From: Rosenbergiella australiborealis
GTDB lineage: Bacteria; Pseudomonadota; Gammaproteobacteria; Enterobacterales; Enterobacteriaceae
Direction: 5' to 3'
NCBI RefSeq assembly: GCF_018494035.1
Contig: NZ_JABBFO010000011.1
Span: 1 to 64,000, forward strand
Length of the DNA stretch: 64,000 nucleotides
Positions 10,270 to 22,395 of this stretch are shown here, in pieces. Below the pieces are notes generated by a model. That model did not search any database and had not been told where the DNA came from. It saw only the letters and a list, made by a program, of their open reading frames with translations. Numbering within the stretch: the stretch's first letter is position 1; every line of letters starts with the position of its first letter. Position numbers and translations under genes: made by a program.

Positions 10270-10333
10270 TGCATCTGTGCCCAAGTAAATGGATGATGGC
10301 CGTAATTGTAACTGATTCAGAGTAATAAATAGA

Positions 10334-10879
10334 ATGTTAGATGAGACCTCTCAACAACTTAGCGAGTTTACACAGCGTTATTGTCAATTTTGGCAGCAAG
10401 CGAGTCACAGTGCACCCCGCAATACGTCGTTACTCGGCGTAGACTCTCCTTGCCTTGTCGCCACCTACGAACAAGAAATCACTTGGTTGCCCCAGCCTTT
10501 TACACTACCGAAAAATTTGGATGGGGTAGCAAAAGGGGTTGATCTTCTGTTGCAGCCTTCGGTCGTTGCTTTTTACACCACACAATTTGCTGCAGAAATG
10601 CCGGCAACGTTTGAGGGAACGCCAATTACTCTGCTTCAGGCGTGGAACGAAGAGGACTTTACGTTGTTACAACAGAATCTGTTAGGACATCTGGTGATGA
10701 AACGACGTTTAAAGCACAGCCCGACACTGTTTATCGCAACAACCGAAGACGATGAAACGATCATTACTGTAGAAAATATTTCTGGCCATGTCGTGCTGGA
10801 GACCTTAGGTCAGCAGCAATATAAGGTCTTAGCCCCATCGTTGACACATTTTCTTCAGTTACTTTCTCCTCGCCGATAA
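10334..10879 (+). CDS. syd: SecY-interacting protein Syd
   Basis: Syd is a small peripheral membrane protein that binds SecY and is thought to proofread translocon assembly. The 181-aa length and the N-terminal pattern with [10 protein letters not shown] match the family. It is divergent from queF, as in E. coli, and csrB follows. Confidence 0.93.
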   Translation: MLDETSQQLSEFTQRYCQFWQQASHSAPRNTSLLGVDSPCLVATYEQEITWLPQPFTLPKNLDGVAKGVDLLLQPSVVAFYTTQFAAEMPATFEGTPITLLQAWNEEDFTLLQQNLLGHLVMKRRLKHSPTLFIATTEDDETIITVENISGHVVLETLGQQQYKVLAPSLTHFLQLLSPRR

Positions 10880-11084
10880 CGCTGTTTTATTGGTAAAGGT
10901 GTAAATGAGAATGATCTTATTAAATTGATCTGGATCACTAAATCACACGATAAGTCAAACAAGCTATCTTATGAATTATATTTTGAATCAATTGGTTAAG
11001 TTTTTAACAATCAATAAATCAAGATTGTTAGGAAATACACTGAAATAATCTGGTTGTTTATCCCCAGAACTTTGAGAAAATAAG

Positions 11085-11374
11085 CGAACCAGAAGGATGT
11101 TATAAGTTCTAAGGATAGGCTCAAGGATGGAATCGCTTTACAGTGAGTGAAGCTCGGAAATAGCGGGTCAGGATGATGAGCTGTTTTCTAAACATTAGGG
11201 AATCTTCTGCAGAAGGATAAGCTACAAAGGAAATGTAGCTGAGTTCATAGGATTATGTAGTCAGGAAGACACATCCTTCTGGATTGTCGAATCCTATGAA
11301 TTAGCAGGATGCATATAGCGGTAGGAAGCCGTATTAAATTAGGGAGTACCGAGCTTTCGGTACTCCCTTTTTTT
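11085..11374 (+). ncRNA. csrB: CsrB-family regulatory RNA
   Basis: CsrB sequesters the RNA-binding regulator CsrA through repeated GGA motifs. This stretch has no open frame but contains about fourteen GGA motifs (AGGATG, AGGAAG, AAGGATA and variants), many in predicted hairpin loops. It ends in an intrinsic terminator. Location right after syd matches csrB of E. coli. The 5' end is an estimate from a weak -35 TTGTTT (11054-11059) and -10 AAAATA (11077-11082). I see no clear GacA/UvrY box (TGTAAG-N6-CTTACA) upstream. Confidence 0.88.
11342..11374 (+). terminator. intrinsic terminator of csrB
   Basis: An 11-bp perfect stem GGGAGTACCGA / TCGGTACTCCC with a GCTT loop is followed by seven T residues. 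The stem also presents a GGGAG motif, as in E. coli CsrB. Confidence 0.95.
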
Positions 11375-11575
11375 CGTTTATCGTTACTAACATGCTATGA
11401 TCAGCCATCGATGACCCAATGTGTATGTGTTTTAGCCGCCGGTCTAATCGTATATTAAGAATAGCTCCCGCATCCCTCATCACCTACGTGTTAAATACGG
11501 CCTTAATCGCGTTAAAAAGATGAGTTCGGAAAGGCATGGCTGAAGTAACTACCCTTTTTATCCCTAGGTAAATTT
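11375..11575. other. intergenic region between csrB and truC, no gene seen
   Basis: In E. coli yqcC occupies this position. I find no open frame or recognisable YqcC remnant here. The region should hold the truC promoter, but no confident boxes were identified. Confidence 0.5.
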
Positions 11576-12292
11576 GTGCTCGAAATTATTTATCAAGATG
11601 AGTGGCTTATTGCCATCAATAAGCCGGCTAATATGTTAGTACACCGTAGCTGGTTAGCCCGCCACGAAACGCAGTTTGTTATGCAGACCTTACGCGACCA
11701 GATTGGTCAGCACGTTTTTACCGTTCATCGTTTAGACCGCCCAACTTCAGGCGTGCTGGTATTTGGTCTTTCCAGTGAGGCTGGACGTGAGCTGTCACAA
11801 CTTTTTGAACAGCATAAAATGAGTAAAACCTATCATGCGATTGTTCGTGGCTGGCTAGAGGGCGAAGGGGTTATTGACTATCCTTTACGGGAAGAGCACG
11901 ACAAAATTGCCGATAAGTTTGCTACGGGTGAACCGGTTACACAATCTGCGGTAACTGAGTATAAAACGCTCGCTCAAGTTGAGATGCCTTATCCAGTAGG
12001 ACGTTATACCAGTTGTCGTTATAGCTGGGTTGAGCTAAAACCAAAAACAGGACGTAAGCATCAACTGCGCCGACATATGTCCCACTTACGTCATCCCATT
12101 ATCGGTGATACGGCGCATGGTGATCTGAAGCAAAATCGTGGTGCTGCAGAACATTTTGGATGTCAGCGTTTAATGTTACATGCCTCAATGCTCTCTTTTA
12201 CGCATCCCTTTACTCATCAGCCGCTGACTTTAGTGGCGAAAGTGGATGAGACGTGGCAACAGATGCAACAGCAGTTTGGCTGGGCTGGTTAG
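11576..12292 (+). CDS. truC: tRNA pseudouridine(65) synthase TruC
   Basis: TruC isomerises uridine 65 of tRNAs (Asp and Ile1 in E. coli). It is an RluA-family enzyme: the motif HRLDRPTSGVL places the catalytic aspartate at Asp54, and KTGRKHQLRRH is the second family signature. The start is a GTG preceded by an AGGT motif, giving 238 aa. That is shorter than E. coli by loss of a non-conserved C-terminal tail. The usual neighbours yqcC and yqcA are absent. Confidence 0.93.
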   Translation: MLEIIYQDEWLIAINKPANMLVHRSWLARHETQFVMQTLRDQIGQHVFTVHRLDRPTSGVLVFGLSSEAGRELSQLFEQHKMSKTYHAIVRGWLEGEGVIDYPLREEHDKIADKFATGEPVTQSAVTEYKTLAQVEMPYPVGRYTSCRYSWVELKPKTGRKHQLRRHMSHLRHPIIGDTAHGDLKQNRGAAEHFGCQRLMLHASMLSFTHPFTHQPLTLVAKVDETWQQMQQQFGWAG

Positions 12293-12350
12293 CATCCTGA
12301 CCGGCGAAACGATCTAGGATATTATTTTTAACCAGTGAGATGTCATTGCG

Positions 12351-13658
12351 ATGGTGCAATTTTATAAAGCAAAAAAAAATACGCCTACTCGGCAAAAGTT
12401 CGCCATCAGCGTAGAGGGTCTGGATCAATTTGGTCAGGGCGTTGGGCATTATCAAGGCAAGACCTGCTTTGTCGAAGGATTACTACCCGGTGAGTCTGGT
12501 GAGGTGGCGGTGATCGACAACAAGCGCCATTTTATTCGTGCCAAGTTAATCACGCTGACGCACACCAGTCCGGAACGCAGAAAACCACTTTGTCCTATTT
12601 ATTCGCAATGTGGTGGCTGCCAACAGCAACACATCAGTGAAGCGTTGCAACATTCATCGAAAGCCGAGGCATTACTCAGGCTATTAAAGCCTGTTGGTGT
12701 CGAGAAAATGGATAGGGTGATCCACGGACAGAGTTGGCATTATCGTCGTCGTACCCGATTGAGCTTACGCGTTGATCAGGCAGGCCAGTTGGTCATGGGG
12801 TTTCGGCGTAAAAAAAGTAGCGAGATTATTGCGGTCAAAGAGTGTCCCGTTTTAGTGCATAAATTGAATACCTTACTGGTGCCGCTCCAACAGTGCCTTG
12901 CTCAACTTGATGCGGTAGCACAACTGGGTCACGTAGAACTGGTGGCGGGGGACAACGACAAGGTGACGGTAGTATTACGACACTTACGCCCACTTTCTGC
13001 GGCGGACTTAAAAATATTGGAACAGTTTTCGCATAACCATTCTGTTTCACTTTTCTTAGCCGATGGACAGCAACACACTCTGCTGAGTGGTGAAATGCCG
13101 TGGTATGGTATAAATCAATTAAATTTATACTTTAACCCCCAAGGGTTTATTCAAGTTAATGCGGAAATTAATCAACAAATGATTGATAACGCTATAAAAT
13201 GGCTTGATATTAAACCGACCGACCGTATTCTTGATCTCTTTTGTGGGGTAGGAAACTTCACTCTTCCTTTAGCAAAATTCGCGAGATCAGTCACAGGCAT
13301 TGAGGGTTTAGCAGAATTAGTATCAAAGGCGGCGTACAATGCTCAGCACAACGGCATCACGAATGTCGCCTTTTACCAACACGATTTGGAACAAGATGTA
13401 TCGCGCCAATCATGGGCCAAAGAGGGCTTCGATAAAGTCCTGCTGGACCCAGCCCGTGCGGGGGCCGCTGAGATAATGCCTTATATCTGTGCGTTACAGC
13501 CAGAGCGTATTGTTTATATCTCGTGCAACCCTGCGACATTGGCACGGGATAGTCAACTTGCGCGCCAATTAGGATATCGAGTGATAAAAGTGACAATGTT
13601 GGATATGTTTCCACACACTGAACATCTTGAATCAATGGTGTTATTTGAACGTCATTAA
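12351..13658 (+). CDS. rlmD: 23S rRNA (uracil(1939)-C5)-methyltransferase RlmD
   Basis: RlmD makes m5U1939 in 23S rRNA. A TRAM domain at residues 12-70 is followed by [4Fe-4S]-cluster cysteines Cys81, Cys87 and Cys90 (CPIYSQCGGC). A SAM domain follows (DLFCGVGNFTLPLA), then the catalytic motif SCNPATLARD. Length 435 aa. In E. coli the divergent neighbour is barA; here truC precedes rlmD in the same direction with only 58 bp between. Confidence 0.95.
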   Translation: MVQFYKAKKNTPTRQKFAISVEGLDQFGQGVGHYQGKTCFVEGLLPGESGEVAVIDNKRHFIRAKLITLTHTSPERRKPLCPIYSQCGGCQQQHISEALQHSSKAEALLRLLKPVGVEKMDRVIHGQSWHYRRRTRLSLRVDQAGQLVMGFRRKKSSEIIAVKECPVLVHKLNTLLVPLQQCLAQLDAVAQLGHVELVAGDNDKVTVVLRHLRPLSAADLKILEQFSHNHSVSLFLADGQQHTLLSGEMPWYGINQLNLYFNPQGFIQVNAEINQQMIDNAIKWLDIKPTDRILDLFCGVGNFTLPLAKFARSVTGIEGLAELVSKAAYNAQHNGITNVAFYQHDLEQDVSRQSWAKEGFDKVLLDPARAGAAEIMPYICALQPERIVYISCNPATLARDSQLARQLGYRVIKVTMLDMFPHTEHLESMVLFERH

Positions 13659-13689
13659 GCATTAAGTCAACAGTTATGCGGGAGACATC

Positions 13690-15924
13690 ATGGTTGCAGT
13701 AAGAAGTGCACACCTCAATCCGGCGGGGGAATTTGCCGCCGAGCAGTGGATTCAGAGCTTACATAATATCTCTGAGCCGACTGCGCAAACCCTGACTGCC
13801 TGCTGGAACTACTGTCACGAAAAAACTCTCCATCACCCATCACAGGCGATCTTACTCAGCCGTGGTATTGAGATGGTCGAGATTTTGACGACGCTGAGTA
13901 TGGATTGTGACACCTTATGTGCAGCACTGATTTTCCCGCTAGCAAATGCCAAAGTGCTTGAAGCGGAGCAAATTGAGGCGTCTTACGGCACCAGTATTCT
14001 CTCCCTTGTCAATGGCGTACTGGATATGGACGCCATTCGTCAGCTCAAAGCTATTCAAAATGACTCGATGGCCTCTGAACAGGTCGATAATATTCGCCGT
14101 ATGCTGCTGGCAATGGTGGAAGATTTTCGTTGCGTAGTCATTAAATTAGCAGAGCGTATTGCTTACTTACGCGAAATGAAAGATGCCCCGGAAGATGAAA
14201 GAGTCTTGGCGGCGAAAGAGAGTACCAATATTTATGCCCCTCTTGCTAACCGGCTTGGCATTGGGCAATTAAAATGGGAACTGGAAGATTATTGCTTCCG
14301 CTATCTACATCCTGAAGAGTACAAGCGCATTGCCAGTCTGTTACACGAACGGCGTATTGACCGCGAAATGTATATCGACAACTTCGTCACGCAAATCCGC
14401 GATATGATGAGCAAAGAAGGGGTACGAGCAGAAGTCTACGGCCGGCCTAAGCACATCTACAGTATTTGGCGAAAAATGCAGAAAAAATCGCTCGCCTTTG
14501 ATGAGCTTTTTGATGTGCGAGCGGTACGGATCGTCGCTGAACGCCTTCAAGACTGTTACGGTGCGCTCGGTATTGTACATACTCTATTCCGCCACCTACC
14601 CAATGAGTTTGATGATTATGTGGCCAACCCTAAACCGAATGGCTACCAGTCGATTCACACTGTCGTCTTAGGCCCCAAAGGTCAAACCGTCGAAGTGCAA
14701 ATTCGCACTAAGCAGATGCATGAAGATGCGGAGCTGGGTGTCGCAGCGCACTGGAAGTATAAAGAGGGCAGTGCCACACCAGCAGGTAGGGGCGCTGCGG
14801 GGCATGAGGGACGTATTGCTTGGTTACGCAAGCTCATTGCGTGGCAAGAAGAGATGGCTGACAACGGCGAAATGCTCGAAGAGGTTCGTAGCCAAGTCTT
14901 CGATGATAGGGTTTATGTTTACACCCCTAAAGGCGATGTTATCGACCTTCCCGCGGGGTCGACGCCACTTGATTTTGCTTACCATATTCACAGTGATATC
15001 GGCCATCGTTGTATCGGTGCGAAAATCAGTGGGCGGATTGTTCCTTTCACCTATCACCTCCAAATGGGCGATCAAGTTGAAGTTATTACCCAAAAACAGC
15101 CGAATCCAAGCCGTGACTGGCTCAATCCGCATTTAGGCTACATCACTACAAGCCGCGGTCGCGCAAAAGTTCATGCGTGGTTTAAGAAGCAAGACCGAGA
15201 TAAAAATATTCTTGCCGGTAAGCAAATTTTAGATAACGAGCTTAACCAGCTTGATATTAGCTGGAAAGATGCGGAAAAATATCTATTGCCTCGTTATAAC
15301 ATGACCTCAATGGAAGAGATATTGGCGGCAATTGGTGGCGGTGATATTCGCCAAAACCAGATGGTCAATTACTTACAAGCGAAAGTCTATAAACCCAGCG
15401 CGGAAGAAGAAGATCAAAAGGCGTTAGCGCAGCTGACTCAAAAGTCGGCGAATAATCAAACCGCTCGTAAAGACAGCGGGCGGATAGTGGTTGAGGGGGT
15501 GGGTAACCTGATGCACCATATTGCGCGCTGCTGCCAGCCGATTCCGGGGGATGATATTACCGGGTTTATTACGCAAGGTCGTGGTATCTCGATTCACCGC
15601 GCCGATTGTGAGCAATTAGCTGAGTTAATTAATCATGCGCCGGAAAGAATTGTCGATGCGGTATGGGGCGAAAACTATTCCAGTGGTTACACTCTGGTTG
15701 TGCGTGTAATAGCGAATGACCGCAGCGGATTATTGCGCGATATCACCACAATTTTGGCCAATGAAAAAGTTAACGTACTGGGCGTATCTAGCCACAGTGA
15801 TACGCGTAAACAACTTGCGACGATTGATATGGATATTGAAATCTATAATCAACAAGTGTTGGGCAGAATCATTTCGCGATTAAACCAAATTCCTGATGTC
15901 ATCGATGCAAAGCGGCTTCACTAA
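13690..15924 (+). CDS. relA: GTP pyrophosphokinase RelA (ppGpp synthetase I)
   Basis: RelA synthesises (p)ppGpp on stalled ribosomes. The order is a degenerate HD domain, the synthetase domain (YGRPKHIYSIWRKM and KPNGYQSIHT at about 250-320), a TGS domain (about 404-466), a zinc-finger/CC region with RCCQPIPGD, and a C-terminal ACT/RRM domain. The 744-aa length equals E. coli RelA. It follows rlmD by 31 bp. No mazEF module lies between relA and mazG. Confidence 0.97.
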   Translation: MVAVRSAHLNPAGEFAAEQWIQSLHNISEPTAQTLTACWNYCHEKTLHHPSQAILLSRGIEMVEILTTLSMDCDTLCAALIFPLANAKVLEAEQIEASYGTSILSLVNGVLDMDAIRQLKAIQNDSMASEQVDNIRRMLLAMVEDFRCVVIKLAERIAYLREMKDAPEDERVLAAKESTNIYAPLANRLGIGQLKWELEDYCFRYLHPEEYKRIASLLHERRIDREMYIDNFVTQIRDMMSKEGVRAEVYGRPKHIYSIWRKMQKKSLAFDELFDVRAVRIVAERLQDCYGALGIVHTLFRHLPNEFDDYVANPKPNGYQSIHTVVLGPKGQTVEVQIRTKQMHEDAELGVAAHWKYKEGSATPAGRGAAGHEGRIAWLRKLIAWQEEMADNGEMLEEVRSQVFDDRVYVYTPKGDVIDLPAGSTPLDFAYHIHSDIGHRCIGAKISGRIVPFTYHLQMGDQVEVITQKQPNPSRDWLNPHLGYITTSRGRAKVHAWFKKQDRDKNILAGKQILDNELNQLDISWKDAEKYLLPRYNMTSMEEILAAIGGGDIRQNQMVNYLQAKVYKPSAEEEDQKALAQLTQKSANNQTARKDSGRIVVEGVGNLMHHIARCCQPIPGDDITGFITQGRGISIHRADCEQLAELINHAPERIVDAVWGENYSSGYTLVVRVIANDRSGLLRDITTILANEKVNVLGVSSHSDTRKQLATIDMDIEIYNQQVLGRIISRLNQIPDVIDAKRLH

Positions 15925-15933
15925 CATCAGCTA

Positions 15934-15960
15934 AGCCACTCTCAGGAGTGGCTTTTTATT
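15934..15960 (+). terminator. intrinsic terminator after relA
   Basis: Stem AGCCACTC / GAGTGGCT with a TCAG-type loop followed by TTTTTATT, ten bases past the relA stop. Confidence 0.85.
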
Positions 15961-15974
15961 ATTAAGAGGTTTTT

Positions 15975-16772
15975 ATGAGTGATTCATCATTATCGCAACT
16001 GCTTTCAGTCATGCAACGTTTGCGTGATCCTGAACAGGGCTGTGTGTGGGATAAACAGCAAACCTTCGCCTCCATTGCTCCCTACACTTTAGAGGAGTGT
16101 TATGAAGTTCTCGAAGCAATCTCCCGTCAGGACTTTACCGATCTAAAGCAAGAGCTTGGGGATTTACTCTTTCAAATTGTTTTTTATGCCCAGATGGCTT
16201 CAGAACAAGGGCATTTTAATTTTGATGATATTTGCCAAACGATTACACAAAAATTAATTCGCCGTCATCCTGAGCTGTTTCATCCACAGGGCCCTTCAGC
16301 AAGTTGGGAGCAGATTAAGCAGCAAGAGCGCCAAGAAAAACAACAATATTCACTTCTGGATAATATCCCACACGCGATGCCCGCACTGCTTAGAGCCGAT
16401 AAAATCCAACAGCGCTGCCAAACCGTGGGGTTTGATTGGGAGACGCTAGGCCCGGTTGTTGATAAGGTCAAAGAAGAGCTCGAAGAGGTGATGGAGGAAG
16501 CGACTAAGCAGCCGCGTAATCCAGAGCGTTTGGAAGAAGAGCTGGGGGATTTGCTTTTTGCTACGGTTAATTTGACTCGCCATTTAGGCAGTCGTGCTGA
16601 GACGACGCTGCATAAAGCTAACGTGAAGTTTGAGCGCCGTTTTCGTCACGTCGAACAGATCATGGCTAAACAGGGGCTGACACTAGAGCAGGCAAGTTTA
16701 GCGCAGATGGAATCGGCCTGGCAGCAAGTTAAATACGAAGAAAAAGCAGAGAACGAGAGCCATGCTGAGTAA
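15975..16772 (+). CDS. mazG: nucleoside triphosphate pyrophosphohydrolase MazG
   Basis: MazG hydrolyses all NTPs/dNTPs to the monophosphate and lowers ppGpp in E. coli. It has tandem all-alpha MazG domains, each with the metal-binding E-x-x-E ... E-x-x-D pattern. The N-terminal copy has LEECYEVLEAI and ELGDLLFQIVFY; the C-terminal copy has KEELEEVMEE and ELGDLLFATVN. Length 265 aa is normal. Confidence 0.96.
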   Translation: MSDSSLSQLLSVMQRLRDPEQGCVWDKQQTFASIAPYTLEECYEVLEAISRQDFTDLKQELGDLLFQIVFYAQMASEQGHFNFDDICQTITQKLIRRHPELFHPQGPSASWEQIKQQERQEKQQYSLLDNIPHAMPALLRADKIQQRCQTVGFDWETLGPVVDKVKEELEEVMEEATKQPRNPERLEEELGDLLFATVNLTRHLGSRAETTLHKANVKFERRFRHVEQIMAKQGLTLEQASLAQMESAWQQVKYEEKAENESHAE

Positions 16773-16922
16773 TGCTGATTGAAATCAACAGAGAGCCGTG
16801 GCAGATTAGTGACCATCATTGTTAGTCAAACGGCGAAGGAGGGCGAATGAGCAATTGTGACCATTCACAGTTTCGGGTATACTGCTTTCCCGTCCTGGTG
16901 CATCCACCGTCTTTAAACCTAA

Positions 16923-19963
<3,041 letters not shown>

Positions 19964-19983
19964 ACCTGACATGATGCGATAAG

Positions 19984-20009
19984 GCCCTCATTATGAGGGC
20001 TTTTTTTTT
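19984..20009 (+). terminator. intrinsic terminator after eno
   Basis: Perfect stem GCCCTCA / TGAGGGC with a 3-base loop and a run of nine T. It marks the left edge of the inserted Tad region and faces the 3' end of the convergent MocR gene. Confidence 0.95.
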
Positions 20010-20024
20010 AGCTGTACCCATCGT

Positions 20025-21350
20025 TTAGGAGCATGACTGCTCAGCGACTTTCTCTAACTCTGCGAGACTGAGTAACGCATAAGGAAACAGAAAAGGAAGC
20101 GTTGCGTTGGACGAAGGCGAAGTGGAGAGGATTGGGAAGAAAACAGTATTGAGGAGTTCTTGAGGGATCTCTTCTTGGCCTGCAGAAAAAGAGCAGAAAC
20201 CCGCCTCATCGATAAAATTTAGCGTACGAAACCGGAAATGCTCAACACAAATCTTATGCGCTAAGGCTGCCTTTTGTTGGCGTTCGTCAACGAGCATCGT
20301 CAGATACTTCATAAAATAGGAGGAGGCGAGAAACGTTTTCACAATATCGAAACTGGCAGGAGGGTAGGTACTGACCATTGTACGGTGCGTAATCTGCAAC
20401 GTCTGACTGAACGATTTTGGTAATATAAGAATAGCCAGATTGTAAGTGGTCCCTACTAATTCAAAGAGATGGGTGAGATAAAAAATTGGGATATCGGTAT
20501 AGGTACTAAATAGCGGCAGCGAGCTGTTTTTACCAAAACTGAGCATCGTATAGCGATCATCCTCAATGAGGATCGCTTGGTTTTTTACTGTCCAGTCGTG
20601 AAGTTGCTGCCTGCGAGACTCACTAAGCCTTGTGGCGCTCGGATAGTGTAACGTTGGCATACAGAGGAGTGTTGCGTAGCGGATATTCGGTAATGCCTCT
20701 ACGTTTAATCCATGATGGTCGGTAGGCACATCGATAGTCTCAAACCCATACTGAACAAATAACTCCCTCACTTCCCAAGAGCAGGGGGCCTCTAGGATGA
20801 TAACGTTCCGACCTGGTTCCCGCTGAAGAAACAGTGCAATAAGGCTTAACGCTTCTTGGATACCGGGAAAGAGGAGGAGTGAATGGTCTTCAATATCTAA
20901 GCAGCGTGACAGTTTAAGAAAACGAGTAATTGGCGAAGAGGGCTCAAGGGTCGCGCGCTGAAAATGGCTTTTTTCGTAATTGACTAACCAGCGCCTGACG
21001 AAATGCATAGGCAGTCGACAGGGTTTTCTCTCTACCAACTTAGTGAGCGGATCATGGCTGGGATAAGAACAGAATTTAATATAGGGGGGATCGGTAAGGG
21101 GTTGTTGTGAAAGGGGCAGTGATTGTGTATTTTTGAGAACGACGTACCCACTTCGCTCGAAACCCTGGATATAGCCTATTGATTCTAAATACTTATAGAC
21201 CACAAGTATTGTCCCACGAGAGACATGGTAGCGCATACTCATGCTGCGGATGGAAGGTAAGAAATCGCCTTCACTTAGGTTTCCCTGAATAATCATAGAA
21301 ATAATATCATTAATTATTTCTACTTTTACTATTCCTTTAGCCTTTTTCAC
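20025..21350 (-). CDS. MocR-type GntR regulator with degenerate aminotransferase domain
   Basis: The N-terminal winged helix (about residues 8-72: SEGDFLPSIRSMSMRYHVSRGT, then GYIQGFERSGYVVL) is of the GntR type. It is followed by a fold-type I aminotransferase-like domain, with MPTLHYPSATRLSESRRQQL and ILIEDD matching the conserved MocR blocks. Where MocR proteins carry the PLP-binding lysine (GTFSK-like motif), this protein reads THLFE with Glu297, and the following Arg is Asn304. It therefore probably cannot form the internal aldimine. It is divergent from flp and the likely local regulator of the Tad genes (inference). It converges on eno. Confidence 0.8.
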   Translation of the reverse strand: MKKAKGIVKVEIINDIISMIIQGNLSEGDFLPSIRSMSMRYHVSRGTILVVYKYLESIGYIQGFERSGYVVLKNTQSLPLSQQPLTDPPYIKFCSYPSHDPLTKLVERKPCRLPMHFVRRWLVNYEKSHFQRATLEPSSPITRFLKLSRCLDIEDHSLLLFPGIQEALSLIALFLQREPGRNVIILEAPCSWEVRELFVQYGFETIDVPTDHHGLNVEALPNIRYATLLCMPTLHYPSATRLSESRRQQLHDWTVKNQAILIEDDRYTMLSFGKNSSLPLFSTYTDIPIFYLTHLFELVGTTYNLAILILPKSFSQTLQITHRTMVSTYPPASFDIVKTFLASSYFMKYLTMLVDERQQKAALAHKICVEHFRFRTLNFIDEAGFCSFSAGQEEIPQELLNTVFFPILSTSPSSNATLPFLFPYALLSLAELEKVAEQSCS

Positions 21351-21669
21351 ACTGTCCTCAAAACTTTTATGAGTTTATTTCTTTAATTATATAAAGTATA
21401 AAAAAAATTTCTATAGTCGCATCATTACTATTTTTATTGACTTAATTAACTGATGGAGCTAATTGGGAATAAATTAAATATTTTATTTAATATAAATTAG
21501 GAATGGAATATTTAACAGGTTCTGACATTTTTTTAAAAAAGAATTGTATCTTGAACTAAAAAGACAATAAAGTAATATCTGCCGTGTAAGTGGCCATTTG
21601 GATACTAGCCTCTTATTTATTTTACTAATATAAGCAATATTAACCTCTGAAATTGGATAAGGAAAGCTA
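21351..21669. promoter_or_regulatory. AT-rich divergent control region between MocR regulator and flp
   Basis: These 319 bases hold no gene. They contain an AT palindrome ATTAAATATTTTATTTAAT (about 21,473-21,492). Two imperfect direct repeats, AATTGGGAAT (21,461-21,470) and AATTAGGAAT (21,495-21,504), are spaced 34 bp start to start. Direct repeats are typical MocR binding sites, so these are candidate operator half-sites. The AT-richness also makes silencing by H-NS-like proteins plausible. Confidence 0.45.
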
Positions 21670-21915
21670 ATGAAAGATACTATCATGTATGGAATTGTGC
21701 ATGGACAGAACTATGCCTACGATAATCTCAAGAAAATTAAAGCGCGTCTTAGCAAAGAAGATGGCGTAACGGCTATTGAATATGCAGTTATTGCCGTTGC
21801 CATTAGCGCAATGTTATTGACAGTATTTGGATCGGACAAAGAGTCATTCATTTCTGCAATTACGCAGAAGTTTAATCTTCTATCGAGTAATATAAAGGGA
21901 ACTGTTAATAAGTAA
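21670..21915 (+). CDS. flp: Flp-family type IVb pilin
   Basis: The major subunit of the Tad tight-adherence pilus. The prepilin site is DG|VTAIEYAVIA: cleavage after Gly32 leaves a mature pilin of 49 residues with Glu at +5 and Tyr at +6, the Flp signature, followed by a hydrophobic stretch. The leader is long (32 aa) if ATG at 21,670 is used; Met6 is an alternative start. It is the first gene of the Tad cluster, 15 bp ahead of the prepilin peptidase gene. Confidence 0.93.
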   Translation: MKDTIMYGIVHGQNYAYDNLKKIKARLSKEDGVTAIEYAVIAVAISAMLLTVFGSDKESFISAITQKFNLLSSNIKGTVNK

Positions 21916-21929
21916 ACTTATCAAAATTT

Positions 21930-22382
21930 ATGCCGATAAAGGAGTTAGCGCTCCTTTATCTAATTTGTGTGCCTATGATTATTATTTTAATAGCATTACT
22001 TTTAAGAGTCTGTTATACAGATATACGCTACAGAATTATCGAGAATAAGTGCGTAGCAGTAATAATATTAGTTAATATACTATACTTATATTCGATAAAC
22101 CAACCAGTGAGTTTTATAAGTGCCGTAGTTATATTCGGTATTGGAATTATTATTATATTAACTAATTTTGTTGGGGCTGGAGATATCAAACTCCTATCGG
22201 CGTTAGGACTCGCCTTCCCACTACGTGAGTTGCCTGATTTCATATTCTTGGTCACTGTATCAGGGCTGCCACTAATTTTAATTGTCTTCTGCTTACATAA
22301 GTGCTCACCGAGAAGATTTTCTAAGACCCTCCCTTACGGCGTAGCGATAAGCAGTGGGTATTTACTTAAATTATTGATATAA
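21930..22382 (+). CDS. tadV: prepilin peptidase of the Tad system (A24 family)
   Basis: TadV/CpaA is the membrane aspartic protease that removes the leader of Flp and the pseudopilins. The two catalytic aspartates are visible in YTDIRYR (about residue 31) and in the GxGD-type motif FVGAGDIK (about 77). Four or five membrane segments, 150 aa, no N-terminal methyltransferase domain: the short form typical of Tad loci. Confidence 0.92.
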   Translation: MPIKELALLYLICVPMIIILIALLLRVCYTDIRYRIIENKCVAVIILVNILYLYSINQPVSFISAVVIFGIGIIIILTNFVGAGDIKLLSALGLAFPLRELPDFIFLVTVSGLPLILIVFCLHKCSPRRFSKTLPYGVAISSGYLLKLLI

Positions 22383-22395
22383 ATTAGGGGTTAAC

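Noticed and set aside
11375-11575. Search for a yqcC remnant between csrB and truC
   Set aside because: No stretch resembles YqcC in any frame; a short KKMSSERHG reading is too small to mean anything.
14720-15136. Long alternative frame of 138 codons inside relA
   Set aside because: It is a shadow of relA in another frame, without a start signal or family resemblance.
15925-15974. mazEF toxin-antitoxin remnant between relA and mazG
   Set aside because: Only 50 bp with a terminator separate the genes; nothing resembles MazE or MazF, and many enterics lack the module.
21483-21686. Minus-strand frame in the flp promoter region
   Set aside because: AT-rich chance frame overlapping flp, no domain and no ribosome-binding site.
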